The translations under genes were made by a program, and so were the position numbers. The notes under the pieces are model-generated. The model searched no databases and was not told the DNA's origin. It saw only the letters and a list, made by a program, of their open reading frames with translations. Source: Paraburkholderia sp. (lineage in GTDB: Bacteria > Pseudomonadota > Gammaproteobacteria > Burkholderiales > Burkholderiaceae). Taken from it: 64,000 bases of DNA. Below, in pieces: positions 1-6,511 of the stretch. The DNA lies in NCBI RefSeq assembly GCF_028283785.1, contig NZ_JAPWKB010000015.1, positions 1 through 64,000 of the forward strand, written 5' to 3'. Within the stretch, counting starts at the first letter, position 1; each line of letters starts with the position of its first letter.

Positions 1-1
1 C

Positions 2-295
2 AAAACCATCGTCGTCGCACTCTCCACCACCGATTCCGCACAGCCGGCCGGCACCGCAGCACAGGGCGGCATCATGTTCACGCTGTCGAACGGCGCGGCA
101 CCGCAACTGGTCGCCGTTGCGCCGTTCTCGGCAACGTTCGCGGATGTCGCGCCCGGCTCCTACACCGTGACGGCGCAGGCCGTTGACGTTGCTGGCGCAG
201 CGGTCGGCCCGGCTGTTATCTCGGAGGCCTTCACGGTTGCCGACGACTCGGTGGCTTACCTGCTGCCCGCCGGCCTGACGGTCACGGTGCAGTAA
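2..295 (+). CDS. Prophage protein, C-terminal part (5' end outside window)
   Basis: The reading frame is open from the first bases of the window and ends at TAA 293-295, so only the last 97 codons are present. The visible part is rich in Ala, Val, Thr and Pro, with alternating hydrophobic residues and a stretch ending in GSYTVTAQAVD. This is typical of an Ig-like beta-sandwich domain at the end of phage tail or decoration proteins. No catalytic motif is visible. It lies just upstream of a terminator and a lysis-type module, as expected for the last gene of a phage structural operon. The family assignment is an inference from composition and context. Confidence 0.6.
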   Translation, partial: KTIVVALSTTDSAQPAGTAAQGGIMFTLSNGAAPQLVAVAPFSATFADVAPGSYTVTAQAVDVAGAAVGPAVISEAFTVADDSVAYLLPAGLTVTVQ

Positions 296-390
296 TGAAG
301 GCGCTGCGCAGGTGGATGCGCTTGTGTTGCCGGCGCAAGCCCGTCGTGTACGCGATTCCGCATTCGTACCGAATCCATATCCATCGATGA
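295..390 (+). CDS. Short basic peptide of the prophage (31 aa)
   Basis: A 31-codon frame starts at ATG 295-297, which shares its A with the TAA stop of the preceding gene (TAATG), and ends at TGA 388-390. The product is strongly basic, with the segment LCCRRKPVVYAIPHSYR and several Arg and His residues. The one-base coupling to the upstream gene and the terminator that begins inside its stop codon suggest it is the true last gene of the operon. I do not recognise a family. A chance frame of this length is possible in GC-rich DNA. Confidence 0.4.
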   Translation: MKALRRWMRLCCRRKPVVYAIPHSYRIHIHR

Positions 391-415
391 GCCGCCTGCG
401 CGGCTCTTTTCTTTT
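389..415 (+). terminator. Intrinsic terminator at the end of the prophage structural operon
   Basis: A perfect 7-bp stem (GAGCCGC / GCGGCTC) with loop CTGC is followed by the run TTTTCTTTT. The left arm overlaps the TGA stop of the 31-codon gene. The holin-like gene starts only 11 bases after the T-run, so transcription into the lysis genes must read through this site. Confidence 0.8.
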
Positions 416-425
416 GAGGCCCCAG

Positions 426-803
426 ATGAACTGGACTCTCGCACTTCAATACATTGCCTACGGCTTTCTGATCATCGTGTACGGCGCATTTGCCTGGGCC
501 GGGAAAGCTCCGGTCGATGGCTTCATTGCAATTCTGACGGGTGCTATCGCAGCGCTCGGCGCAACGCACGCATCGGCATCGTCGGCAAAGAACGCGGCTG
601 TCGCTGCCGCCGATATGGTCAAGGCGGTCAACCCCGCTCGACGCCGGTCGCTGCCCCCACGCAAGTCGTCCAGTCGTGAAGCTCGCCCTGCTCTGCCTGC
701 TACTGGGCGGGTGTGTGCAGGTCGTTCCCACATTCGACGATCCGCCAAACATCGGCTGCTGCATGGTGGTGGTCGAAGCACATCACACGCTGCTCCACGC
801 TGA
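426..803 (+). CDS. Holin-like phage membrane protein, probably frameshifted
   Basis: The first about 70 residues carry two hydrophobic segments (about residues 4-25 and 31-47), followed by an Ala-rich tail. That is the layout of a small two-TM holin. It sits between a terminator and a lipoprotein gene, the usual place for a lysis cassette. From about codon 72 the frame becomes Arg-rich and runs over the lipoprotein gene, which looks like shadow sequence. In the -1 frame the tail continues as STPVAAPTQVVQS and stops at TGA 677-679, giving a GTGA overlap with the next start. I therefore suspect a one-base indel near 633-640. The true end would be 679. Holin is inferred from topology and position only. 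Confidence 0.5.
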   Translation: MNWTLALQYIAYGFLIIVYGAFAWAGKAPVDGFIAILTGAIAALGATHASASSAKNAAVAAADMVKAVNPARRRSLPPRKSSSREARPALPATGRVCAGRSHIRRSAKHRLLHGGGRSTSHAAPR

Positions 804-861
804 AGTCAATCGCAATTCTCACGGCACCACCTACAAGCTCGGCGCCGCCTGGAAGTTCTGA
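676..861 (+). CDS. Small phage lipoprotein (Rz1-like position)
   Basis: From GTG 676-678 the product is 61 residues and begins KLALLCLLLGGCVQVVP, a short signal peptide with a lipobox ending in LGGC. Lipidation at that Cys and anchoring in the outer membrane are expected. The mature part has a second Cys pair (GCC) and no known domain. Its start overlaps the putative stop of the holin-like gene as GTGA, which favours this GTG over other starts. A small lipoprotein after a holin recalls Rz1 spanins, but no Rz partner is visible and the protein lacks the Pro-rich character of many Rz1 proteins. Confidence 0.6.
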   Translation: MKLALLCLLLGGCVQVVPTFDDPPNIGCCMVVVEAHHTLLHAEVNRNSHGTTYKLGAAWKF

Positions 862-873
862 CAAGGAATCCAC

Positions 874-1299
874 ATGAAATCGCTTTTCATCGCCGCTGTT
901 GCGGCTATTTGTGTTGCTTTCGCCGGTTGCTCGACTTCGCAACTCACCACCACGCAACAACTCTTCGCGTCCGACTGCTCGGTCGTCAATGCCGACCTGC
1001 TGGCGCTCTCCACGTCGACGCTGCTGACGACCGATCAACAAACGAAGATCGGTGACCTGCTGACCGCGAACAAGGCGGTCTGCGCGGCGGTTGCTAACGC
1101 CGATGTGTCGACGCTCAAGAGCATCAACGATTCGCTGTTGCCCGCTGCGATTGTGATCGTCGCGGCGATTCCGTCGCTGCCGAATCAGGCGGCGATTCTG
1201 CTTGCGCTCAACACGGTGGCACCGATCGTTCAGGCTCTCGTCGACCAGGCGATCACCGCGGCGACCTCGAGCACGGCCGCAATGAGCGCGCCGCAATGA
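874..1299 (+). CDS. Phage-encoded lipoprotein (141 aa)
   Basis: The product begins MKSLFIAAVAAICVAFAGCSTSQ, a signal peptide with lipobox FAGC, so it should be a lipoprotein with Cys19 as the lipidated residue. The rest is Ala, Leu, Thr and Ser rich. It contains predicted helices, two further Cys residues (about 35 and 72) and a hydrophobic stretch near residues 90-120. The stop TGA overlaps the start of the patatin-like gene (ATGA), so the two are translationally coupled. I do not recognise a family. AGGAAT before the ATG at 874 is an acceptable ribosome binding site. Confidence 0.75.
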   Translation: MKSLFIAAVAAICVAFAGCSTSQLTTTQQLFASDCSVVNADLLALSTSTLLTTDQQTKIGDLLTANKAVCAAVANADVSTLKSINDSLLPAAIVIVAAIPSLPNQAAILLALNTVAPIVQALVDQAITAATSSTAAMSAPQ

Positions 1300-2117
1300 G
1301 TCACCCCATCCGCGTCGCTTTATCGGGCAGCGGTTTCAGGCTTGGCGCACATTTGGGAGCGTTGAAGGCGATCGAGGATGCAGGCTTCGAAGTGGTCGAG
1401 CTCGCCGGAACGTCAGGCGGTTCGATCGTCGCAAGCGCCTATGCGTCCGGCGTCTCGCTCGATTCGCTCACCCAGATGTGCATGAGTCTGGACTGGTCGC
1501 CCATGATGAGCTTTTCGGCATGGACGCTGGTGACGAAGCAGAGCCTTTGCGCCGGAGACGCGCTCCTGGCGTTCCTGCAAAAGCTCACCAACGGCAAGAC
1601 GTTCGCCGATCTATCGGTTGACCTGAAAGTGGTCGCGTCCGACCTGCTGACGGAGAAGGAATTCGAGTTCAGCAAGGAAGCGACGCCCGATGCTCCGATC
1701 GCACTGGCCGCACGCGCCTCGGCGTCAATCCCCGTCGTGTTCACGCCAGTCGCCTACAAGAACGTGCTGTTGGTGGACGGTGGCTGTTGCGACAACGTTC
1801 CCGCCTCCAACCTGACCGTCGATGAAGTGCCGCGCGTCGGCATCTATCTCGAATCGGATGACGCGCCGCTGCTGCCTGGCGTGTACGGCATCAAGACGCT
1901 CGCGCCCAGGATGATCGATTTGCTGCTCGCATCCAACGAGGCGTCACACGTTGAACTCGATACGAAGAACGGTGCGCAGATCATCCGCGTGCCGACCGGC
2001 TTTGCATCGAGCTTCGATCGCAACATGGCGACGGCAACCCGGCAGAAGCTCTACGACGTCGGGTATGCGTCAACGGCCGCCGCCCTAAAAACCCTCTCTG
2101 CTCCGGTGGCCGCATGA
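1296..2117 (+). CDS. Patatin-like phospholipase of the prophage
   Basis: This 273-residue protein has the patatin layout. There is a Gly-rich oxyanion loop at residues 10-23 (SGSGFRLGAHLGAL), the nucleophile elbow GTSGGS with Ser40, and the catalytic Asp161 in DGG 161-163. Patatin-like enzymes hydrolyse acyl chains from phospholipids using this Ser-Asp dyad. No signal peptide is visible, so it should be cytoplasmic unless released on lysis. Both ends overlap neighbours by ATGA: the lipoprotein before it and the peptidase-like gene after it. In this setting it could weaken membranes during lysis, act as a released effector, or protect the lysogen against other phages. The sequence does not decide between these. 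Confidence 0.85.
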   Translation: MSHPIRVALSGSGFRLGAHLGALKAIEDAGFEVVELAGTSGGSIVASAYASGVSLDSLTQMCMSLDWSPMMSFSAWTLVTKQSLCAGDALLAFLQKLTNGKTFADLSVDLKVVASDLLTEKEFEFSKEATPDAPIALAARASASIPVVFTPVAYKNVLLVDGGCCDNVPASNLTVDEVPRVGIYLESDDAPLLPGVYGIKTLAPRMIDLLLASNEASHVELDTKNGAQIIRVPTGFASSFDRNMATATRQKLYDVGYASTAAALKTLSAPVAA

Positions 2118-2845
2118 AGCTTGGAAAACTTGCAGCGCGGCATGACCCGCGCGTGCCGCATCTGTTGAAGCACATGATGTCGGCCTTGGCCGCGCCATCC
2201 GCAGACTGGACGAAGGCGGTCAAGTCGTGGCCCATGCTGGCCAACGACGTGCATGGCGACTGTACTGCGGCCGCCGTCTATCACCTGATCCAGTGCTGGC
2301 TCGCCAACAACGGCTTCGACTTCACGCCGACCGATGAGCAAACGCTTGCGCTCTACGGTCAGACCTCCGGGTTTCCGAAGGTCGATCAGGGTGCGGTCGA
2401 GGTGGACGTGCTGAAGTACTGGAGCACGGTCGGCGTGCCCACGGAGATCGGAACGGATGCGGTCACGTTCGCCTCGTTGAAGCCGCAGGACCTCAACGAT
2501 CTTCGGCTGTCGGTTCAGTGGTTCGGCGGCGTCTATCTGGGCGTTGCTCTGCCGCTGACGGCGCAGACTCAGGAAGTGTGGGATGTGGTCGCAGATGCAC
2601 CGGAAACACTCACGGCGGCAAATAGCTGGGGAGGCCATGCGATCTGTGCGGTCGCGTACGACAAAGACACGTTCACGGTCGTGACGTGGGGAAAGCTAGT
2701 CAAGGTGACGAACGCTTTCATGCAGATGTATTGCGACGAGGCGTATGCGGTGCTGTCGCGTGACTGGCTGGCGAACAGTGGGATTTCGCCGCCGGGGTTG
2801 AACTGGGATGGGTTGCAGCGCGAATTGGCTGGCATCGCAGTCTGA
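2114..2845 (+). CDS. Papain-like cysteine peptidase-like phage protein
   Basis: The 243-residue product has a Cys in the motif NDVHGDCTAA (Cys50) and a His in SWGGHAICAVAYD (His175). It also has a later beta strand VVTWGK (about 189-194). The order Cys, His, then an aromatic strand matches the papain and C39-like fold, and Asp183 after the His could assist. The Asn normally placed before the TWG-like motif is not seen, so catalytic competence is uncertain. No signal peptide is present. The start overlaps the stop of the patatin-like gene (ATGA). It is the last rightward gene before the convergent phage regulatory block. The peptidase call is an inference from motif order. Confidence 0.5.
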   Translation: MKLGKLAARHDPRVPHLLKHMMSALAAPSADWTKAVKSWPMLANDVHGDCTAAAVYHLIQCWLANNGFDFTPTDEQTLALYGQTSGFPKVDQGAVEVDVLKYWSTVGVPTEIGTDAVTFASLKPQDLNDLRLSVQWFGGVYLGVALPLTAQTQEVWDVVADAPETLTAANSWGGHAICAVAYDKDTFTVVTWGKLVKVTNAFMQMYCDEAYAVLSRDWLANSGISPPGLNWDGLQRELAGIAV

Positions 2846-2868
2846 TAGTTGTATCTGCCATTCACCGT

Positions 2869-2889
2869 CCGCGCTTAGTACTGGCGCGG
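2869..2889. terminator. Hairpin between convergent prophage operons
   Basis: Arms CCGCGC (2869-2874) and GCGCGG (2884-2889) enclose a 9-base loop, followed by GTTTCCC on the + strand. It lies between the rightward peptidase-like gene and the leftward small genes. The T-run is weak, so this is only a possible terminator. Confidence 0.35.
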
Positions 2890-2921
2890 GTTTCCCTGAC
2901 CACGTTCGCGGCAAGCCCCCC

Positions 2922-3116
2922 TCACTCCCCATCGACGTTCCTGCACTCGCGAGCGATCTTGTAGATGCTTGCCAGAGCACGTTTGGCGGAGTTCAAATCG
3001 ATGTTCTCATGATGCCTGGAATGTCGCATGACCTGTTCTAGTGCATCGTGATAGGTCTGCGTCAACTCGATCAATGCTGCGTACCGAACTTTCATCGATA
3101 TCAGTTCCTTGCTCAT
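2922..3116 (-). CDS. Small phage protein of unknown function (64 aa)
   Basis: I place the start at ATG 3114-3116 (MSKELISMKV) because AGGAGG stands just upstream with ideal spacing. The open frame extends further, to a TTG at 3146, but that has no comparable ribosome binding site. The product is a charged, mainly helical peptide with the segment HSRHHENIDLNSAKRAL and no recognised domain. It is the last gene of the leftward regulatory block, about 30 bases after the DUF2591-like gene, and is probably co-transcribed with it. Confidence 0.6.
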   Translation of the reverse strand: MSKELISMKVRYAALIELTQTYHDALEQVMRHSRHHENIDLNSAKRALASIYKIARECRNVDGE

Positions 3117-3146
3117 CCCGCCTCCTGCACCCATGAGCGCACTCAA

Positions 3147-3572
3147 TCAGACCGTTTCCGCAGCCTCGTCAGGCACCTCTTCTCCGAACTTCGAAGCAAC
3201 GTAGGCGCGCATCGCCGCGACTAGAGCTGTGGAACCTTTCCATTCGCGCGACGAGTGCATGCCGTCGGCGATGCTGCTAAAGGTGCGAGCGCGCCAGTCT
3301 TCCGTAATGTGCGGCGGTTCATTCCAAGGCACGATCTCGATGCGCTCGCGCTCGATGATCGGGCCAGCTTGCGCCCAGTCGGCAGATGGTTGCCAAGGTC
3401 GGATCTGATCCTTTTTTGCGACGCGTAAATCGCCATTCACGGTTTTGAATACACGCGGCGCGCCAAGGCCATCCAGCGCATCCGCCGCCTCGCGCGTTGA
3501 GCCATCAACGAAGCCGTCGGCACGAGCGATCCAATAGTCTAGCAATGCCCCTTGCAGTTCAGCTACACGCAT
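3147..3572 (-). CDS. DUF2591 (NinX-like) phage protein, copy 1
   Basis: The 141-residue product starts MRVAELQGALLDYWIARADG and ends with a conserved block containing GSTALVAAMRAYVASKFGEE. This matches the DUF2591/NinX family of lambdoid phages, in which an N-terminal helix with LDxWVA-type residues and a C-terminal RALVAxxxG helix recur. The function of the family is not established. A second, shorter member lies next to it at 3626-3937 and shares both end blocks. The two look like tandem paralogues that have diverged in the middle. It belongs to the leftward block downstream of the 4439-4466 promoter. Confidence 0.7.
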   Translation of the reverse strand: MRVAELQGALLDYWIARADGFVDGSTREAADALDGLGAPRVFKTVNGDLRVAKKDQIRPWQPSADWAQAGPIIERERIEIVPWNEPPHITEDWRARTFSSIADGMHSSREWKGSTALVAAMRAYVASKFGEEVPDEAAETV

Positions 3573-3625
3573 CTATCCTCCCGCGCCCTCGCGCACATCA
3601 ACTGGTCAACCTCAAGGTTGCGCCG

Positions 3626-3937
3626 TCAAACGCCCTCGGGCACATCCTCACCAAATTCCGTCGCCACCAAGCATCGCATGGCAGCAATCAGCGCTGTCGC
3701 TCCGTAATACCGTTTCGATGGCGGATAGTCGAATGTCGTGATGCGAGCACCCCACTCATTCACCAGCATCCGGCTATCCATCTCGTAATTCTCGAAATAC
3801 TGGAGATTGATGTGGTGGCGGTCGATCAAGGGGCCGCCGCCCGCCCAGTCCGTCGAGTATGGCAGTGACGCACCATCGCCGACGACCCGGGCTACCCAGA
3901 AATCCAGCCACTTGCCTTGAAGGTGTTCGACCTGCAT
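3626..3937 (-). CDS. DUF2591 (NinX-like) phage protein, copy 2
   Basis: From ATG 3935-3937 the product is 103 residues and begins MQVEHLQGKWLDFWVARVVG. It carries the same C-terminal block as copy 1 (GATALIAAMRCLVATEFGED). The middle, with a Tyr and Asp rich stretch, is shorter and different. The start shares one base with the stop of the HTH-like gene (TGATG), so the two are translationally coupled and this ATG is preferred over the TTG one codon earlier. The function is unknown. The tandem arrangement with copy 1 suggests duplication within the phage lineage. Confidence 0.7.
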   Translation of the reverse strand: MQVEHLQGKWLDFWVARVVGDGASLPYSTDWAGGGPLIDRHHINLQYFENYEMDSRMLVNEWGARITTFDYPPSKRYYGATALIAAMRCLVATEFGEDVPEGV

Positions 3938-4194
3938 CAATCAAGGTCAACGTTGGCGCCGATCTCACGCATCTTGGACAAAACGCGCTCCAGTTCATCG
4001 GGCGTCAGGGCTAGCTTAGCCGCGCCAAAGAACAGGATTTGCGGGCTCATCTCGCGCGGGGTCTCGCCGCCAGTGTACTTGCGCCATTGTTGACCGCCAG
4101 CGACACCGAACAAATCCGCCATCTGCTCGCCTGTGCGCTCGAGGTCGTCTTTTAATTGCCGAAAATCTTCGGGCTTCGGAGATGTGTATTTCAT
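3937..4194 (-). CDS. Small helix-turn-helix-like phage regulator
   Basis: The 85-residue protein begins MKYTSPKPEDFRQLKDDLERTGEQMADLFGV. The segment about residues 8-50 resembles a Cro/XRE type helix-turn-helix: helix, GEQMADLFGVAGGQQWRKY, then a polar helix. The C-terminal half (about 55-80) is a predicted helix pair. Members of this kind act as DNA-binding regulators in phage early regions, which fits the neighbouring operator. The start ATG lies directly after a stem-loop with a T-run, leaving no free ribosome binding site. How it is translated is therefore unclear. The HTH assignment is by pattern, not by alignment. Confidence 0.5.
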   Translation of the reverse strand: MKYTSPKPEDFRQLKDDLERTGEQMADLFGVAGGQQWRKYTGGETPREMSPQILFFGAAKLALTPDELERVLSKMREIGANVDLD

Positions 4195-4198
4195 ATAG

Positions 4199-4218
4199 AA
4201 AAGCCGCCTTTCGGCGGC
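4199..4218 (-). terminator. GAAA-loop intrinsic terminator upstream of the HTH-like gene
   Basis: On the minus strand GCCGCC-GAAA-GGCGGC is followed by TTTT. It stands 7 bases after the stop of the 52-codon gene in the same direction, and its T-run ends a few bases before the ATG at 4194. It looks like a terminator or attenuator that separates the small membrane protein gene from the HTH-like and DUF2591-like genes. Confidence 0.65.
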
Positions 4219-4225
4219 CCTGGAC

Positions 4226-4384
4226 TTAGTTGAAGAAGAACTTCGTGATCGCCATCACCGCAAGGATCAGGCCGCTCGCCCATACGAACGGCATCCAGCG
4301 CGATTCCAGGTTCAGCTTTTGGGTTTCAGCCATCAGCTTTGCGATCTCGGCTTCAGTCTTGAGGATGTCCAAGGTCTTTTCCAT
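4226..4384 (-). CDS. Small single-TM phage protein (52 aa)
   Basis: This frame begins at ATG 4382-4384 after GGAAGGAAGAG, a good ribosome binding site, and ends at TAA 4226-4228. The N-terminal half (residues 1-30) is a charged amphipathic helix with repeated Lys and Glu. Residues 31-51 form one membrane segment (VWASGLILAVMAITKFFF). The layout suggests a peptide anchored in the inner membrane with a short cytoplasmic helix. It is the first gene after the operator-promoter at 4439-4466. I do not recognise a family. Similar small membrane peptides occur in phage immunity or superinfection-exclusion positions, but that role is speculation here. Confidence 0.7.
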   Translation of the reverse strand: MEKTLDILKTEAEIAKLMAETQKLNLESRWMPFVWASGLILAVMAITKFFFN

Positions 4385-4438
4385 TTCTGCTCTTCCTTCC
4401 GGGTTCGGGCTGCGCGATGTGCGCTACCTCTGAGACGT

Positions 4439-4466
4439 ATATTAGCACCATTGGTGCTAATTGCAA
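4439..4466 (-). promoter_or_regulatory. Phage promoter with embedded 21-bp palindromic operator
   Basis: A perfect inverted repeat with 10-base arms (ATTAGCACCA / TGGTGCTAAT) around one central base spans 4441-4461. Read leftward, TTGCAA (4461-4466) and TAATAT (4439-4444) are separated by 16 bp and make a plausible -35/-10 pair. The palindrome therefore fills the promoter. A dimeric repressor bound here would block transcription of the 52-codon gene and the block beyond it. The binding protein is not identified. Confidence 0.65.
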
Positions 4467-4469
4467 GAG

Positions 4470-4778
4470 CTATTTTGCAGCGTCACTCCCGTCATTAGCC
4501 GACTGCGGGTGGTCCTCTTTGGCACCCAGAAACCCCATCCGCGACCGCTCGGTCTGCATCGACATCCTGAACTGATAAAGCACCGCAACCTGACCCAGGT
4601 TCGCATCTTTCCAGCACCGCTCGATTATCTCCCGGTAGCCGTCAACCTCTTCCGTGAGCTTGCGCAACCGGATGACTTCGAGCACCGTTCGACGCACGAG
4701 TTCGTCGTCAAACCGACGATAGATGTCTCGCAGGTCGTCAGTTGTGGGTGATGCGAAGTCAGGGAGAGATGGTGGCAT
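4470..4778 (-). CDS. Phage protein of unknown function (102 aa)
   Basis: The product begins MPPSLPDFASPTTDDLRDIYRRFDDELVRR. It is charged and mostly helical (about residues 13-75), with a short hydrophilic tail. Two Cys-free helices rich in Arg and Glu suggest a small soluble or coiled-coil protein. No known domain was recognised. Its stop lies just upstream of the operator-promoter at 4439-4466, so it is either the first gene of a longer leftward unit or separately transcribed. It is the outermost prophage gene on this side. Confidence 0.5.
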   Translation of the reverse strand: MPPSLPDFASPTTDDLRDIYRRFDDELVRRTVLEVIRLRKLTEEVDGYREIIERCWKDANLGQVAVLYQFRMSMQTERSRMGFLGAKEDHPQSANDGSDAAK

Positions 4779-4987
4779 GGCAGGGCGCGAGAATGCTGTA
4801 TGGATGCACAGTATAAACGACGACGCGCTCCATCTCGCGCGCGGGATTCCGCGTCCAAAACGCGCTTGTAAGTGTTTGTTTTTATTGGTTGCGTGAAGTG
4901 TGAATCAGGGGTGTGCAGATAGCGCGAAATTTCCACTTAACTATCTGATTTTAATAGTCAAATGCCAGTTAATAGGATTCTTCTCCA
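4779..4987. other. AT-rich prophage end and junction with host DNA
   Basis: No gene is seen here. The stretch 4910-4985 is clearly AT-richer than its surroundings. Host coding sequence (the MFS gene) resumes at about 4988, so the prophage boundary is within a few bases of 4985-4990. No integrase or transposase gene lies on this side, and no tRNA is present. The integration mechanism cannot be told from this end alone. Confidence 0.65.
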
Positions 4988-5272
4988 CTGAAACACCGGC
5001 CGGCGTCCAAAGCGATCCGCGAGCAGACCCGCGACCGCCGCCCCGCCGACCATGCCGAAGAAACTCGCGCTGGCGACCAGACCGGCGGTCGCGCTCGACA
5101 GACCGAACTCGGTTTTGATCGAGCCGAGCACGAAGGTCATCGTGCCGAGATCGACCGAGTCGAAGAAAAACGCGATGGCGATAATCACGAACAGGGTGCG
5201 GTGATAACGCGAGAACGGCAAGCGTTCGAGTCGGGCAGCGGCGCTTGCGCGAGGCTGGTAAGCGGTAGGCAT
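4988..5272 (-). pseudogene. MFS transporter, N-terminal fragment cut by the prophage
   Basis: The frame begins at ATG 5272 and shows the N-terminal part of an MFS transporter. TM1 is around residues 23-45, with FFFDSVDLGTMTFVLG. TM2 is around 58-80, and the MFS signature LADRFGRRPVF is at about 84-94. After Gln95 the sequence turns into an unrelated tail of nine residues and a stop at 4958, which belongs to the prophage end. About three quarters of the expected 400-450 residues are missing. The remainder should lie beyond the other prophage end, outside the window. The family resembles metabolite:proton symporters of the NiaP or aromatic-acid type. The fragment is probably non-functional in the lysogen. 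Confidence 0.85.
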
Positions 5273-5428
5273 GGCATCCCCTGATGACGCGTGGCGTGGG
5301 CCGCTGGATCAGCGGCGAACGGTTTCAGTAGATGCCGACATAATTCGACGACATAGAAAGAAACCGTCACCAGGATGGGATGGGGGCGTCATTGGGGGCG
5401 CAGCACGACGGCCGCGCCCGATGCGGAC

Positions 5429-6424
5429 TTACTGAAAACCCACGACGTCGTGCGGCACGTACGGCGCTTCCAGCGATTCGATTTCATCTGCAGTGAGCTT
5501 GACATCGAGTGCCGCAATCGCATCGTCGAGATGATGCGGTTTCGACGCGCCGACAATCGGCGCGCTCACTTCCGTCTTGCCGATCACCCACGCGAGCGCC
5601 ACCTGCGCGCGCGGAATGCCGCGCGCCGCCGCGATCTTCGCGACCGCGTCGATCACGCGCCGGTCGGCGTCCGCTGTCTTGTCGTAGAGGCTATTGCCGA
5701 AGCCGTCGCTGTTCTGGCGTTCGGTGGTTTCGTCCCAGTCGCGGGTGAGGCGCCCTCGCGCCAGCGGACTCCACGGAATCACGCCGATCCCCGCGTCTGC
5801 GCAAAGCGGCAGCATCTCGCGCTCTTCCTCGCGATACAGCAGGTTCAGGTGATTCTGCATCGTGACGAAACGGGTCCAGCCGTGCCGGTCGGACACGTGC
5901 AGCGCTTTTGCGAACTGCCATGCGAACATCGACGACGCGCCGATATACCGCGCCTTGCCCGCCTTCACGACATCGTGCAGCGCTTCGAGGGTTTCTTCGA
6001 TCGGCGTTGCATAGTCCCAGCGGTGGATCTGGTACAGGTCGACGTAGTCGGTACCGAGACGCGACAGGCTCGCGTCGATCGACTGAAAAATCGCCTTGCG
6101 CGACAGTCCCGAGCCGTTCGGCTTTTTCGCGTCCGCGCGATTGCCCATCGGAAAGAATACTTTCGTGGCGAGCACGATCTCATCGCGGCGCGCGAATTCC
6201 TTCAGCGCGCGGCCGACGATCTCCTCCGACGTGCCATCCGAATAGGTGTTCGCGGTATCGAAGAAATTGATGCCGGCTTCGAGCGCCTGGCGAATCAGCG
6301 GGCGGCTCGCGTCTTCGTTCATCGTCCACGGATGCGGGCCGCGTTCGGGCACACCGTAGGTCATGCAACCCAGGCAGAGCGGGGAAATATCGAGTCCGGT
6401 GCGGCCCAGCTTCACATAGTCCAT
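5429..6424 (-). CDS. Aldo/keto reductase
   Basis: I start at ATG 6422-6424 (MDYVKLGRTG) because GGAGGATGAG precedes it, giving 331 residues, the usual AKR length. The catalytic tetrad is visible as Asp56, Tyr61 (FFDTANTYSDG), Lys88 (ATKVFF) and His134 (YQIHRWD). The barrel end carries IVGASKPHHLDDAI, typical of the NADP-binding segment. Such enzymes reduce aldehydes or ketones with NADPH in the cytoplasm. This one resembles the YajO/general-stress AKR group, and its substrate is unknown. It lies about 160 bases downstream of soxG with a hairpin between them, so it is probably a separate unit. Confidence 0.9.
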   Translation of the reverse strand: MDYVKLGRTGLDISPLCLGCMTYGVPERGPHPWTMNEDASRPLIRQALEAGINFFDTANTYSDGTSEEIVGRALKEFARRDEIVLATKVFFPMGNRADAKKPNGSGLSRKAIFQSIDASLSRLGTDYVDLYQIHRWDYATPIEETLEALHDVVKAGKARYIGASSMFAWQFAKALHVSDRHGWTRFVTMQNHLNLLYREEEREMLPLCADAGIGVIPWSPLARGRLTRDWDETTERQNSDGFGNSLYDKTADADRRVIDAVAKIAAARGIPRAQVALAWVIGKTEVSAPIVGASKPHHLDDAIAALDVKLTADEIESLEAPYVPHDVVGFQ

Positions 6425-6511
6425 CTCATCCTCCGTGCGGTTCGGCTTTCGATTATCGGGCAAATCGCCGGATCGGGTCGCCGCCGCTCGCGCACGGTTG
6501 CGAGCACGCGC

